In this document: piece after piece, positions 1 to 7,849 of the stretch
Layout: each line of letters starts with the position of its first letter
Position numbering within the stretch: the stretch's first letter is position 1
Assembly (NCBI GenBank): GCA_002327905.1
Contig: DCUY01000104.1
Coordinates: 8,298-72,297, forward strand
Origin: Caldifarciminota bacterium UBA2202
GTDB lineage: Bacteria; Hydrothermota; 32-111
Direction: 5' to 3'
DNA: 64,000 nucleotides
Made by a program: the position numbers and the translations under genes
Notes under the pieces: model-generated
What the model was told of the DNA's origin: nothing
Database searches by the model: none
The model's input: the letters and a program-made list of their open reading frames with translations, nothing else

Positions 1-425
1 GAAAGCACTCCCCTCAATTTTTTTTTTGTCTTTTTGTTAATGAGTTTTCCGTTTATACTCTTATATTCACATTCAATCATATTCTCGAGTTTTTCTGCCG
101 ACATACACAGAGTATGATCGTCAATGTCGCAGAATTTTGGAGTTCCGCCCGCATGTATGATTACATTTGAAGAAGCCACAAAACTGAATGGTGATGTAAT
201 TACTTCATCATTTTCATTGAGATTATGATTCATCAAGAGAAGAAACAATCCTGCTGTTCCTGAGGATACAGAGACGCCGTATTTTCTTCCGGCATATTTC
301 GACACTCTTTTTTCAAATTCTTCAGTATATTTTCCTATGCTTAGAATTCCTGTTTTTAAGATATTCTTCAGGTATTTCAGTTCATTTCCCTTTAATGAGA
401 CTCCGCTAAGATTTACTTTCATCAT
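1..425 (-). CDS. DegT/DnrJ/EryC1-family sugar aminotransferase, 3' part cut off by window edge
   Basis: This is the N-terminal part (about 141 residues) of a PLP-dependent nucleotide-sugar aminotransferase, read from the ATG at 425 to the window edge without a stop. Visible family features are the SSGTAGL cofactor-phosphate motif near residue 60 and the VITSPFSFVASSN stretch followed by AGGTPKFCDID, typical of WbpE/PglE/ArnB enzymes. The catalytic lysine lies beyond the edge. The start codon overlaps the stop of the upstream WbpB gene (TAATG), so the two are translationally coupled. By context it would transaminate the 3-keto sugar made by WbpB (WbpE role); the family is certain, the substrate is inferred. 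An A10 run near the edge (bases 18-27 on the plus strand) is a possible frameshift spot. Confidence 0.85.
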   Translation of the reverse strand, partial: MMKVNLSGVSLKGNELKYLKNILKTGILSIGKYTEEFEKRVSKYAGRKYGVSVSSGTAGLFLLLMNHNLNENDEVITSPFSFVASSNVIIHAGGTPKFCDIDDHTLCMSAEKLENMIECEYKSINGKLINKKTKKKLRGVL

Positions 426-1456
426 TACTCCTTGTCAAGAGGAAGCGGCACGACAGTTCCTTTCTTTGCCGATTTATATATAGCCAAAATCAGTTCTATT
501 GATTTTCTTCCCTCTCTTCCGTCAGTATTGGCTTTTTCATTTTTTTTAAGAACATCTATCACATTTTGATAGTATCCCGAATGACCGAAGCCGTAGACTG
601 ATTTTGTGCTGTAATTTATTTCATTAACAAGAGAATCATCATCATCATATTTTTCAAATTCCCATTTTTCAACTTTATTAACCGCATTTCCGCCTATCTT
701 CACTGTTCCGCTCTCACCGAGTACTGTTATTGAACCCTCATAGTTTTTCGGGTATGCAAGCATTGTCACCTGAATCACTCCTATAGCTCCCGAGCGGAAT
801 TTCAATATTGCGGCTCCTGTATCCTCCACCTCTATGTGTCTTCCAAGAGTGCCTGTAACCGCAGTTACATAATCCACAGGACCTATGAGCCATTGAATCA
901 AATCAACATAATGGGAGGCCTGATTCATGAATGCTCCTCCGTCAAATTCCCATTTTCCGCGCCAGTCAGCCATATCATAATATTCCTGAGGCCTCTGCCA
1001 ATATACTGTTGCATTAGCCATGAACAACTTGCCGAATCTCTTTTTATCAATAGCATTTTTCAAAAGTCGAATCGGAGGATTGAGGCGATTTTGCTTAACC
1101 ACAAATAGTTTTACATTATTGTCGTCGCACTCTTTTATAAGCTCGTCTGCTCCTTTAAGAGATACAGCTATGGGTTTTTCTACAAGTACATTTATCTTCT
1201 TCTTTGCCGCCATCACACCGTGTTTCGGATGGAGGCCTGATGGAGTGCAGATGCTTATTAAATCAAAATTTTCTTTTTCAAGCATCTCCCCGTAATCGGA
1301 ATAGCTGTTAACATTGAATTCCTCTGCATATTTATCTGCACGGAGTTTTATTTTATCGCACACTGCTGTGACTTTTAATTCATCTTTCAATTCCCTGAAT
1401 ACTTCAAAGTGCCGCTCTGAAATTCTTCCGCATCCCACTAATCCGATTTTTATCAT
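425..1456 (-). CDS. wbpB: WbpB/WlbA-type UDP-N-acetylglucosaminuronate 3-dehydrogenase
   Basis: A 343-residue Gfo/Idh/MocA-family oxidoreductase. The N-terminal Rossmann motif GLVGCGRI binds NAD; EKPIAV (about 94-99) carries the conserved lysine. The stretches VVKQNRLNPP, WRGKWEFDGGAF, MNQASHYVDL and IEVEDTG are as I remember them from WlbA of Bordetella and WbpB of Pseudomonas, which oxidise the 3-OH of UDP-GlcNAcA. The C-terminal TDGREGRKSIELI motif also matches. It overlaps the UDP-xylose synthase gene by 4 nt and is coupled to the WbpE-like aminotransferase downstream, which would aminate its 3-keto product. WbpA lies in the same operon, so three consecutive pathway steps are present; the acetyltransferase (WbpD) is expected beyond the left edge. 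Confidence 0.9.
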   Translation of the reverse strand: MIKIGLVGCGRISERHFEVFRELKDELKVTAVCDKIKLRADKYAEEFNVNSYSDYGEMLEKENFDLISICTPSGLHPKHGVMAAKKKINVLVEKPIAVSLKGADELIKECDDNNVKLFVVKQNRLNPPIRLLKNAIDKKRFGKLFMANATVYWQRPQEYYDMADWRGKWEFDGGAFMNQASHYVDLIQWLIGPVDYVTAVTGTLGRHIEVEDTGAAILKFRSGAIGVIQVTMLAYPKNYEGSITVLGESGTVKIGGNAVNKVEKWEFEKYDDDDSLVNEINYSTKSVYGFGHSGYYQNVIDVLKKNEKANTDGREGRKSIELILAIYKSAKKGTVVPLPLDKE

Positions 1457-2394
1457 TTTACACTCCTGAAATAAGTAATTGTTTTCTCAAGTCCGTCCTC
1501 TAATTTAATTTTTGCGCTAAACTTCAATTTCTTCTTTGCCAAAGAAAGATCCGGCTTTCTTCTGCACGGGTCATCAGAAGGAAGTCTTTTATAAATGATC
1601 TTTGAATTTGAATTTGTAAGAGTGATTATCAATTGTGCTATATCTTTCACGCTCCTCTCGTCATCAGTTCCGAGATTGACAGGACCGGTGAAATCATCAC
1701 TTGAATTCATCATCTTCATAAGTCCGTCCACCATGTCCGAAACATAGCAGAATGACCTTGTCTGATTACCGTCTCCAAAGACTGTAAGATTTTTATTTTC
1801 AAGAGACTGATTTATGAAATTAGAGACTACTCTGCCGTCATCTTTCATCATGGAAGGACCATAGGTATTGAAAATTCTGCACAATTTAATCTGTACATTG
1901 TGATTGCGGTGGTATTCAAACATCAGAGTCTCTGCGATTCTTTTTCCTTCGTCGTAGCAGGCTCTGATTCCTATCGGATTTACATTTCCCCAGTAGTTCT
2001 CCTTTTGAGGATGGACAAGCGGGTCTCCATAAATTTCCGAAGTCGATGAAAGAAGCACTTTTGATTTGAAGCGTTTTGCCATTCCGAGAATATTCATTGT
2101 TCCCATGAAATTCGTCTTCAGAGTTCTTATCGGATTTTTTTGGTAAAAAACAGGAGAAGCTGGAGAAGCAAGGTGATAAATTTCATCCGCTTTTATTTCA
2201 ACAGGACTTATAATATCATGTAAAATAAATTTGAAGTTTTTATATTTGGAAAGCAATTTTACATTGGCTTCGCTTCCAGTATAAAAGTTGTCAAGCCCGA
2301 TTATGTCGTTTTCCTCCTCTTCCAGAATTTTTTTACAAAGATTATACCCAATGAATCCTGCACAGCCTGTGATAAGAATTTTTTTCTTCACCAT
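1453..2394 (-). CDS. uxs: UDP-glucuronate decarboxylase (UDP-xylose synthase)
   Basis: A 313-residue extended short-chain dehydrogenase that would turn UDP-glucuronate into UDP-xylose. The N-terminal GCAGFIG motif binds NAD. LASPASPVFYQKNP, the S/TSEIYGD segment, WGNVNPIGIR and CYDEGK (Tyr-x-x-x-Lys catalytic pair) are the signature blocks that separate UXS from 4-epimerases and 4,6-dehydratases; NLGTDDERSV follows in the C-terminal substrate domain. It overlaps the upstream sugar-nucleotide 6-dehydrogenase by 7 nt, which suggests that enzyme supplies UDP-glucuronate. Length is normal for bacterial UXS. Confidence in the family is high; I see no motif that contradicts the assigned reaction. 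Confidence 0.92.
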   Translation of the reverse strand: MVKKKILITGCAGFIGYNLCKKILEEEENDIIGLDNFYTGSEANVKLLSKYKNFKFILHDIISPVEIKADEIYHLASPASPVFYQKNPIRTLKTNFMGTMNILGMAKRFKSKVLLSSTSEIYGDPLVHPQKENYWGNVNPIGIRACYDEGKRIAETLMFEYHRNHNVQIKLCRIFNTYGPSMMKDDGRVVSNFINQSLENKNLTVFGDGNQTRSFCYVSDMVDGLMKMMNSSDDFTGPVNLGTDDERSVKDIAQLIITLTNSNSKIIYKRLPSDDPCRRKPDLSLAKKKLKFSAKIKLEDGLEKTITYFRSVK

Positions 2395-3701
2395 CCGATT
2401 CCTCTGTAATTTTTTCCGCTCTTTCTTTCAGGAAATAAATTGACAAGATCAATTATAAGGACATCTTTACCTTTATAATTATTCAGTATCTCTCTGTATG
2501 AATTATCTTTATTAGCGATTACAACCATATCAACTTTTTCAAGCATTTTTATCGGGTCGCTCTCCATCAGAGTCGAAATATGCTTTATCTCCCTCTCGAT
2601 GAATTCTTTGTTTGTTCCCATGATATTTGCGAGATGCACATTCTCATCATATATGTAAACATCTTTTCCCTTGCCGAGAAGCTTTTCAACCAAAAGAACC
2701 GCTGGGGATTCTCTCAGGTCATCCGTTCCGTTCTTAAAACTTATTCCGAATATTCCGACTTTAGGCGATTTTTCCTTAATTATATTTTGAAATGCCCATT
2801 CAACATGAAGATCATTTGAATTCATAATATTCTCCACAACAGGCATGTCCACGCCTATTTTCTTTCCTTCATACGATAAAGCCCTTACATCTTTCGGCAG
2901 ACATGAACCGCCGAACGCGAATCCCGGTCTAAGATAGTATTCTGATATATTGAGTTTCCTGTCCATTATGAAAATATCAATCACTTCTCTTGAATCAATG
3001 TTCTTTCTTTTGCAGAATCTTGACACCTCATTTGCAAAATCCACTTTAAGAGCATGAAATGCATTATTTACATATTTCAGCATCTCAGCGGTCCGTATTG
3101 CAGTGACAATGAACTGACATTCAAGAAATGAGTACATTTTTCTGATCGTCTTTTCACTTGATTCGCATTCGCATCCGAGAAGGGTGTACGGAGGATTATA
3201 AAAATCATTGACTGCGTTTCCCTCTCTTAAAAACTCCGGATTGGCGGCAATATCAAAATCCTTTTTTCTCTTCAGTCCTGATTTTGCCTCGACTATTTCA
3301 GCATACTTGTCTACAGTGCCGGGCATTGAAGTTGACCTTATCAGAACAATGTGAAAAGAATTTTTTTCCTTCAGCACTTCTCCAATCTCTTCGGCAGTTT
3401 TGAATATATAAGAGAGGTCAACCTCTCCGGTCTCTCTCGACGGAGTGCCTACGCATATCAGAGATATGTTAGTCTCCATCACAGCCTGTTTTATATCGCC
3501 GGTAGCAACAAGATTTTTACTTGCAGTGACTTTTTTGACTATCTCACCCACATAAGGCTCAACTATAGGAGAGACTCCGGCATTGACCTGTTCTATCTTG
3601 TCCCTGCTCACCTCGACTCCCAGAACCTTATAGCCCTGCTCTGCAAGGCAGGCGGCGGATATTATTCCCACATACCCAAGTCCGAATACTGAAATTTTCA
3701 T
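2388..3701 (-). CDS. Nucleotide-sugar 6-dehydrogenase, AlgD/Ugd family
   Basis: A 437-residue UDP-glucose/GDP-mannose dehydrogenase. GLGYVG at residues 7-12 is the NAD-binding loop, NPEFLREG is the substrate-binding block, and GGSCLPKD contains the catalytic cysteine for the two-step oxidation to the uronic acid. The sequence start and the SCLPKD form look more like AlgD (GDP-mannose) than classic Ugd, but the directly coupled UDP-xylose synthase downstream needs UDP-glucuronate, so UDP-glucose may be the substrate. It overlaps the polysaccharide copolymerase upstream by 4 nt. Family certain; substrate unresolved between UDP-glucose and GDP-mannose. Confidence 0.88.
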   Translation of the reverse strand: MKISVFGLGYVGIISAACLAEQGYKVLGVEVSRDKIEQVNAGVSPIVEPYVGEIVKKVTASKNLVATGDIKQAVMETNISLICVGTPSRETGEVDLSYIFKTAEEIGEVLKEKNSFHIVLIRSTSMPGTVDKYAEIVEAKSGLKRKKDFDIAANPEFLREGNAVNDFYNPPYTLLGCECESSEKTIRKMYSFLECQFIVTAIRTAEMLKYVNNAFHALKVDFANEVSRFCKRKNIDSREVIDIFIMDRKLNISEYYLRPGFAFGGSCLPKDVRALSYEGKKIGVDMPVVENIMNSNDLHVEWAFQNIIKEKSPKVGIFGISFKNGTDDLRESPAVLLVEKLLGKGKDVYIYDENVHLANIMGTNKEFIEREIKHISTLMESDPIKMLEKVDMVVIANKDNSYREILNNYKGKDVLIIDLVNLFPERKSGKNYRGIGW

Positions 3702-5887
3702 TGTTCACCCTCTTCTTTTGAATGATAGTGATAATAATAGTGGTAGTAGTAATATCTACCGTAATAACTCGTCATGTTTATGTTATTGAAAACAAATCCT
3801 AAGACATTGACATTCATGTTGAGGAGTATTTTATTTGCATAATGCAGGTCCCTCTTATGAGCCTTCTTGAATTGCACTACCCACAAGAGTCCGTCAGATA
3901 TTTTTGAAAGTATCGTAGGATCTGCTATTGACAGCATCGGTGAAGTGTCAATGATTATATAATCGAACTGCTTTCTCAGTTCCTTGAATATAAGTTTTGT
4001 TTTGGGAGACTCTAAAAGCTCCGTTGAATGTGTGGTTCTCTCTCCATGAGGCATTATATATAAATTTGAAAGCGAGGATTGATGTATGCATTCGCTCAAC
4101 TCAACATCCTCTTTTATTGCATGAGACAAGCCCTTGCTCTTTTGCGGTATTTCAAAGATTCTGCTGATTGTCGGTCTGCGCAGATCACCATCGATTATGA
4201 GCGTGCGCTTATTCAGCTGAGAGAGCACAATTCCCAGATTAGCCACTGTAGTTGATTTTCCCTCTCCCTTGGTTGCTGAAGAGACAGTCATCATCTGATG
4301 TGGGTTTTCCTGCGAAAGATAAATTATATTTGTTCTTAAAATTTTGTATGATTCGCTTACAGGAGAACCTTCAGGAAGGTTTGTTATTATAGGAGATTTT
4401 GACGACTGGGGTTCCGATTTCCCGTTATTCTCAGTTTTTTTAAGAATCAATGGGACACTGCCTAATGTTTTTATCTTAAATTCTCTTTCTATTTCATCAA
4501 TATCCTTAATGGTGTCATCAATATATTCCTTTAAAAGCACGCTTCCGATTGCTATTATAAGAGACAAAAAGAATCCGAGAATCAGATTTCTGCTTGTCTT
4601 GGGAAGTATTGGCTTTGTTGTCAGAACAGCTTTGTCAATTATACGCACTGCTCCGAGTTTTCCGGCCTCCGCGACTCTTGATTCTTCATATTTGCTTCGA
4701 AGCATAAGATAAAGTTCTTCAGACACTTTTTTATCCCTCTCGAGGCGGGCCAATGAAATTTCCTTGAGAGGAACATGTTTCATCTTTGCTTCATATTCTT
4801 CAACTGCAGTTGTGAGAGCATTCAGCATTGACTCTTTGGTCTTCATATCCACCTGCAGAGAGAGTATTTCATCAATGATTCCTTCTGAATACTCCACAGG
4901 ATTGGCAGAGATATACCGTTCCTTGAAATTGGATTTGCTTGTTTCAACAATTTGCGCTTTTATGTTGCTGATTCTATTTTTGACTTCAATTATCTTCGGA
5001 TGAAGAGAATCGTATCCCAAAGAGAGATAATACGCATAATTGGATTCAAGAGTCTCCAATTCGTTTATGGAGCGGGAAATGAAAGGATTTGAAGTATTGA
5101 AAATACCTTCTGCAAGAGCTTTCTGCGATTCATTCAGATTTTCCGTCAAAGCATTCAGCCTTGTCTTCGCAGTGTGAAGCTCAACCTCGATTGATTTTCT
5201 CTGCTGTTCATAAATTGATATTGTCTGAACTAAAATCTTTGTCTCCTCTGAAAGTTCAAGAATGGAGTTCCCCTCTTTGTATGTCTTCAGACGCTCCTCG
5301 GAATTTTTAAGTTCAGATTCAATCTTAGTCAGCTGTTCTTCAAGAAAATGCCTCACTTCGCTCAATTCGCCTCTCGTCATGTCAAGATTTATTGTGTGAT
5401 ACTGATTCACAATTAAATTCGTTATGTAATAAGCATTGAAAGGAGTCTTGTCCCTGTATGATATCCTTAGTATGTCAGTATCCTTTATCGGTATCACTGA
5501 GAGTCCGCTTTTAATCAAAGACATCTTTCTCTCTTTTGATAATTTCTGCGTTTTCAGATAAACTGAATCCGGTGTCGAATCGTTTTCAATAGCAGTGACT
5601 ACTCTTTCTATCAGAGAGCGCGATTGTATCATCTCTATGTGATTATTAATCAATGTCTGGCGCGGATTCATCTCCCTTATCGGGAAGAAAGATAGGCCTT
5701 TGTCGCTGTTTTCAATCAGTACAGTGGAATTTGATTGGTAAACAGGTCTTGAAAGCTTTGTAAAAACGAATATGAAGACAAATACCGCCAAAAATACAGA
5801 AAGCAGAAGGAACCGGTTCTCCATCAGCAGATACCAGTAAGTTCTTAGTTCCTTTCCATCCTCTTCAACCAATTTTTCTTGCATCAT
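3698..5887 (-). CDS. GumC/Wzc-type polysaccharide copolymerase fused to BY-type tyrosine autokinase
   Basis: A 729-residue inner-membrane protein. The N-terminal Wzz domain has a membrane segment at about 26-44, then a periplasmic coiled-coil region (about 180-420), and a second membrane segment near 440-460. The cytoplasmic kinase has Walker A ATKGEGKST (about residue 537), Walker A' LIIDGDLRRP and Walker B YIIIDTSP. The last 24 residues hold a dense tyrosine cluster (YYGRYYYYHYYYHYH) that is the expected autophosphorylation tail. Such proteins set chain length and regulate export in Wzx/Wzy-type capsule or exopolysaccharide systems. It sits among precursor genes, but no polymerase, flippase or outer-membrane exporter is visible in this window. 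Confidence 0.92.
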   Translation of the reverse strand: MMQEKLVEEDGKELRTYWYLLMENRFLLLSVFLAVFVFIFVFTKLSRPVYQSNSTVLIENSDKGLSFFPIREMNPRQTLINNHIEMIQSRSLIERVVTAIENDSTPDSVYLKTQKLSKERKMSLIKSGLSVIPIKDTDILRISYRDKTPFNAYYITNLIVNQYHTINLDMTRGELSEVRHFLEEQLTKIESELKNSEERLKTYKEGNSILELSEETKILVQTISIYEQQRKSIEVELHTAKTRLNALTENLNESQKALAEGIFNTSNPFISRSINELETLESNYAYYLSLGYDSLHPKIIEVKNRISNIKAQIVETSKSNFKERYISANPVEYSEGIIDEILSLQVDMKTKESMLNALTTAVEEYEAKMKHVPLKEISLARLERDKKVSEELYLMLRSKYEESRVAEAGKLGAVRIIDKAVLTTKPILPKTSRNLILGFFLSLIIAIGSVLLKEYIDDTIKDIDEIEREFKIKTLGSVPLILKKTENNGKSEPQSSKSPIITNLPEGSPVSESYKILRTNIIYLSQENPHQMMTVSSATKGEGKSTTVANLGIVLSQLNKRTLIIDGDLRRPTISRIFEIPQKSKGLSHAIKEDVELSECIHQSSLSNLYIMPHGERTTHSTELLESPKTKLIFKELRKQFDYIIIDTSPMLSIADPTILSKISDGLLWVVQFKKAHKRDLHYANKILLNMNVNVLGFVFNNINMTSYYGRYYYYHYYYHYHSKEEGEQ

Positions 5888-5894
5888 ATCTCCA

Positions 5895-7205
5895 TTATAA
5901 TTTTATTATGTTTTTACTCGAAATTCCCTTGAATCCGTTCCGAGTGTCAAAAATGACCTTTGAATGCTTTGCGTACCATTTGTAATCAAACTTTGTGTGA
6001 TTTGTCAGAAGAATAACGCAGTCATAACTCTCAAGCTCTTTCTCCGAGATTGTATTTAAAACTCTTACTTTTTTGTGAGTTCCCCTCTCATCAATAAAAT
6101 AATTCACCATAGGGTCTATCACAGACACATTCGCTTTATCCTCTTTGAGAAGATGATAAACTTCGAAGGATGGAGATTCGCGCAGATCATCAATATCCTT
6201 CTTGTATGCCATTCCCATAAGAAGAATTTTCGACCCGTTTATCGCGATTTTCCTTTTGTTTAATATTTCCGCGACTTTTCCCACAACGAATCTCGGCATA
6301 TTTGTGTTTACATCAGACGAGAGTTCGATGAATCTGTTGTAGAAGTCATACATCTTCGCCTTCCATGACAGGTACATCGGATCAAGCGGAATACAATGTC
6401 CGCCTATTCCGGGTCCGGGATAAAACGGCATAAAGCCGAATGGTTTTGTAGATGCCGCGTCTATAACATTCCACATATCTATTCCCATTCTGTGGCACAT
6501 AATCGCAAGCTCATTCACAAGACCGATGTTCACCGCTCTGAAAGTATTTTCAAGAAGCTTAACCATCTCTGCCTCTTCCGGCGTGTTTACAGGAATAACT
6601 TTTTCAATAACCTGTCCGTATAATGCCAATGAGAGGTCAGTATCCTTTTTTGTTATTCCGCCTATGACCTTTGGAGTATTCTTTGTATTGTATTTCGGAT
6701 TTCCCGGGTCAACTCTCTCAGGAGAGAATGCCACAAAAATATCTTTACCGACTTTGTATCCCTCTTTTTCTATTTCATCCGCTATAAGCTCCCGAGTGGT
6801 TCCTGGATATGTTGTAGATTCTAAAACAACAAGCATATCCTTATGAAGATATTTTCTGATGCTGTTCATGGAGGATGTTATATAAGAGATATCCGGATCT
6901 TTGCTCTTCTGAAGAGGAGTCGGAACAGCAATTGAAATACAGTCGGTTTTTTTCGCAACGGAATAATCCGTTGTCGGAATAAAATTTCCTTTTTTGATGC
7001 ACTCTCTCACTTCAGAGTCTTTCACATCTATAATGTAGGATTTTCCCTTTTTCAGCATATTTATTTTTTCTTCAAGTAAATCAATTCCGTAAACAGTAAA
7101 ACCCTTCTTTGCGAATTCCACTGCGAGAGGCAGACCGACATAGCCCATTCCCACTACTCCGATTACCGCCTTCTTAGTCTTGATTTTTTCCATCAAAGCA
7201 TTCAT
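5895..7205 (-). CDS. wbpA: UDP-N-acetyl-D-glucosamine 6-dehydrogenase (WbpA type)
   Basis: A 436-residue nucleotide-sugar dehydrogenase distinct from the one at 2388-3701. GMGYVGLPL is the NAD-binding loop, ESTTYPGTT and SPERVDPGN are WbpA/WecC-family blocks, and GIGGHCIPLDP carries the catalytic cysteine. The GGHCIPLDP form is that of UDP-GlcNAc/UDP-ManNAc dehydrogenases. It would make UDP-GlcNAcA, the substrate of WbpB encoded further down the same operon. It lies 7 nt upstream of the copolymerase and 15 nt downstream of the NeuA-like gene. High confidence in the enzyme class; assignment as WbpA rather than WecC rests on the presence of WbpB and the WbpE-like gene. Confidence 0.9.
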   Translation of the reverse strand: MNALMEKIKTKKAVIGVVGMGYVGLPLAVEFAKKGFTVYGIDLLEEKINMLKKGKSYIIDVKDSEVRECIKKGNFIPTTDYSVAKKTDCISIAVPTPLQKSKDPDISYITSSMNSIRKYLHKDMLVVLESTTYPGTTRELIADEIEKEGYKVGKDIFVAFSPERVDPGNPKYNTKNTPKVIGGITKKDTDLSLALYGQVIEKVIPVNTPEEAEMVKLLENTFRAVNIGLVNELAIMCHRMGIDMWNVIDAASTKPFGFMPFYPGPGIGGHCIPLDPMYLSWKAKMYDFYNRFIELSSDVNTNMPRFVVGKVAEILNKRKIAINGSKILLMGMAYKKDIDDLRESPSFEVYHLLKEDKANVSVIDPMVNYFIDERGTHKKVRVLNTISEKELESYDCVILLTNHTKFDYKWYAKHSKVIFDTRNGFKGISSKNIIKL

Positions 7206-7220
7206 TGTTTTTCCTCCTGT

Positions 7221-7847
7221 TTAATGCACAATTGTTGCTTTTATATAATCCAAATATTCATCAATGTCAATAGAATTCGTCTCTTTCATTATAAAAGGAA
7301 TAAAACTGTCCTGCGGGATTTTCTTCTCAGCATGAAACTGCCGCACTGAAAAAATATAAATCGCACCGTTTATCTGAAATATTTTTGGAGAATTGATATA
7401 CAATTTTTCTGCATATCCTTTTTTGGACAGAGTGCAGAGATTGTCATTTACTTTTTTTGCTTCAAAGACCGAGACAACGGGAATTCCATCTTTTTTGAAT
7501 ATGGTGTAAGCATTTTTAATGTCATCGGAAGTTCTGTTGGGTGAAGTCGGTTGAAGCAGAATAACCGTATCCACATCTTCAAAAGAATATTTTTTTATAA
7601 GATATGATATGAGAGAGTCTGTAGTGGAAAAGCTCTTCGCAATCTTTTCAGGCCTGATGTCTGTTATCCCACCCTTCAGATTCATATTTTCTCTGATATT
7701 TGTAGATACAATTATTTCATCGCACACACCGCTCTTAAAAGCTCTCTCGCATGCTATCTCAATTAGATTCTTTCCCTTTATAGTAAGGAGATTCTTTCCT
7801 TCAATCCTTCTGCTGTCTCTTCTCGCAGGAATAATGCATTTAACCAT
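7221..7847 (-). CDS. NeuA-like acylneuraminate cytidylyltransferase
   Basis: A 208-residue nucleotidyltransferase. The N-terminal IIPARRDSRRIEGKN is the CTP-binding signature of CMP-sialic acid synthetases (NeuA, PseF, LegF), and VILLQPTSPNR is the second conserved block. It would activate a nonulosonic acid (sialic, legionaminic or pseudaminic acid) or possibly KDO-like sugar with CMP. No nonulosonate synthase (NeuB type) is visible in the window, so the sugar is unknown. It begins 2 nt after the giant coiled-coil gene and is co-transcribed with the polysaccharide genes. The protein is slightly shorter than classical NeuA (about 225 residues). Confidence 0.8.
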   Translation of the reverse strand: MVKCIIPARRDSRRIEGKNLLTIKGKNLIEIACERAFKSGVCDEIIVSTNIRENMNLKGGITDIRPEKIAKSFSTTDSLISYLIKKYSFEDVDTVILLQPTSPNRTSDDIKNAYTIFKKDGIPVVSVFEAKKVNDNLCTLSKKGYAEKLYINSPKIFQINGAIYIFSVRQFHAEKKIPQDSFIPFIMKETNSIDIDEYLDYIKATIVH

Positions 7848-7849
7848 AT

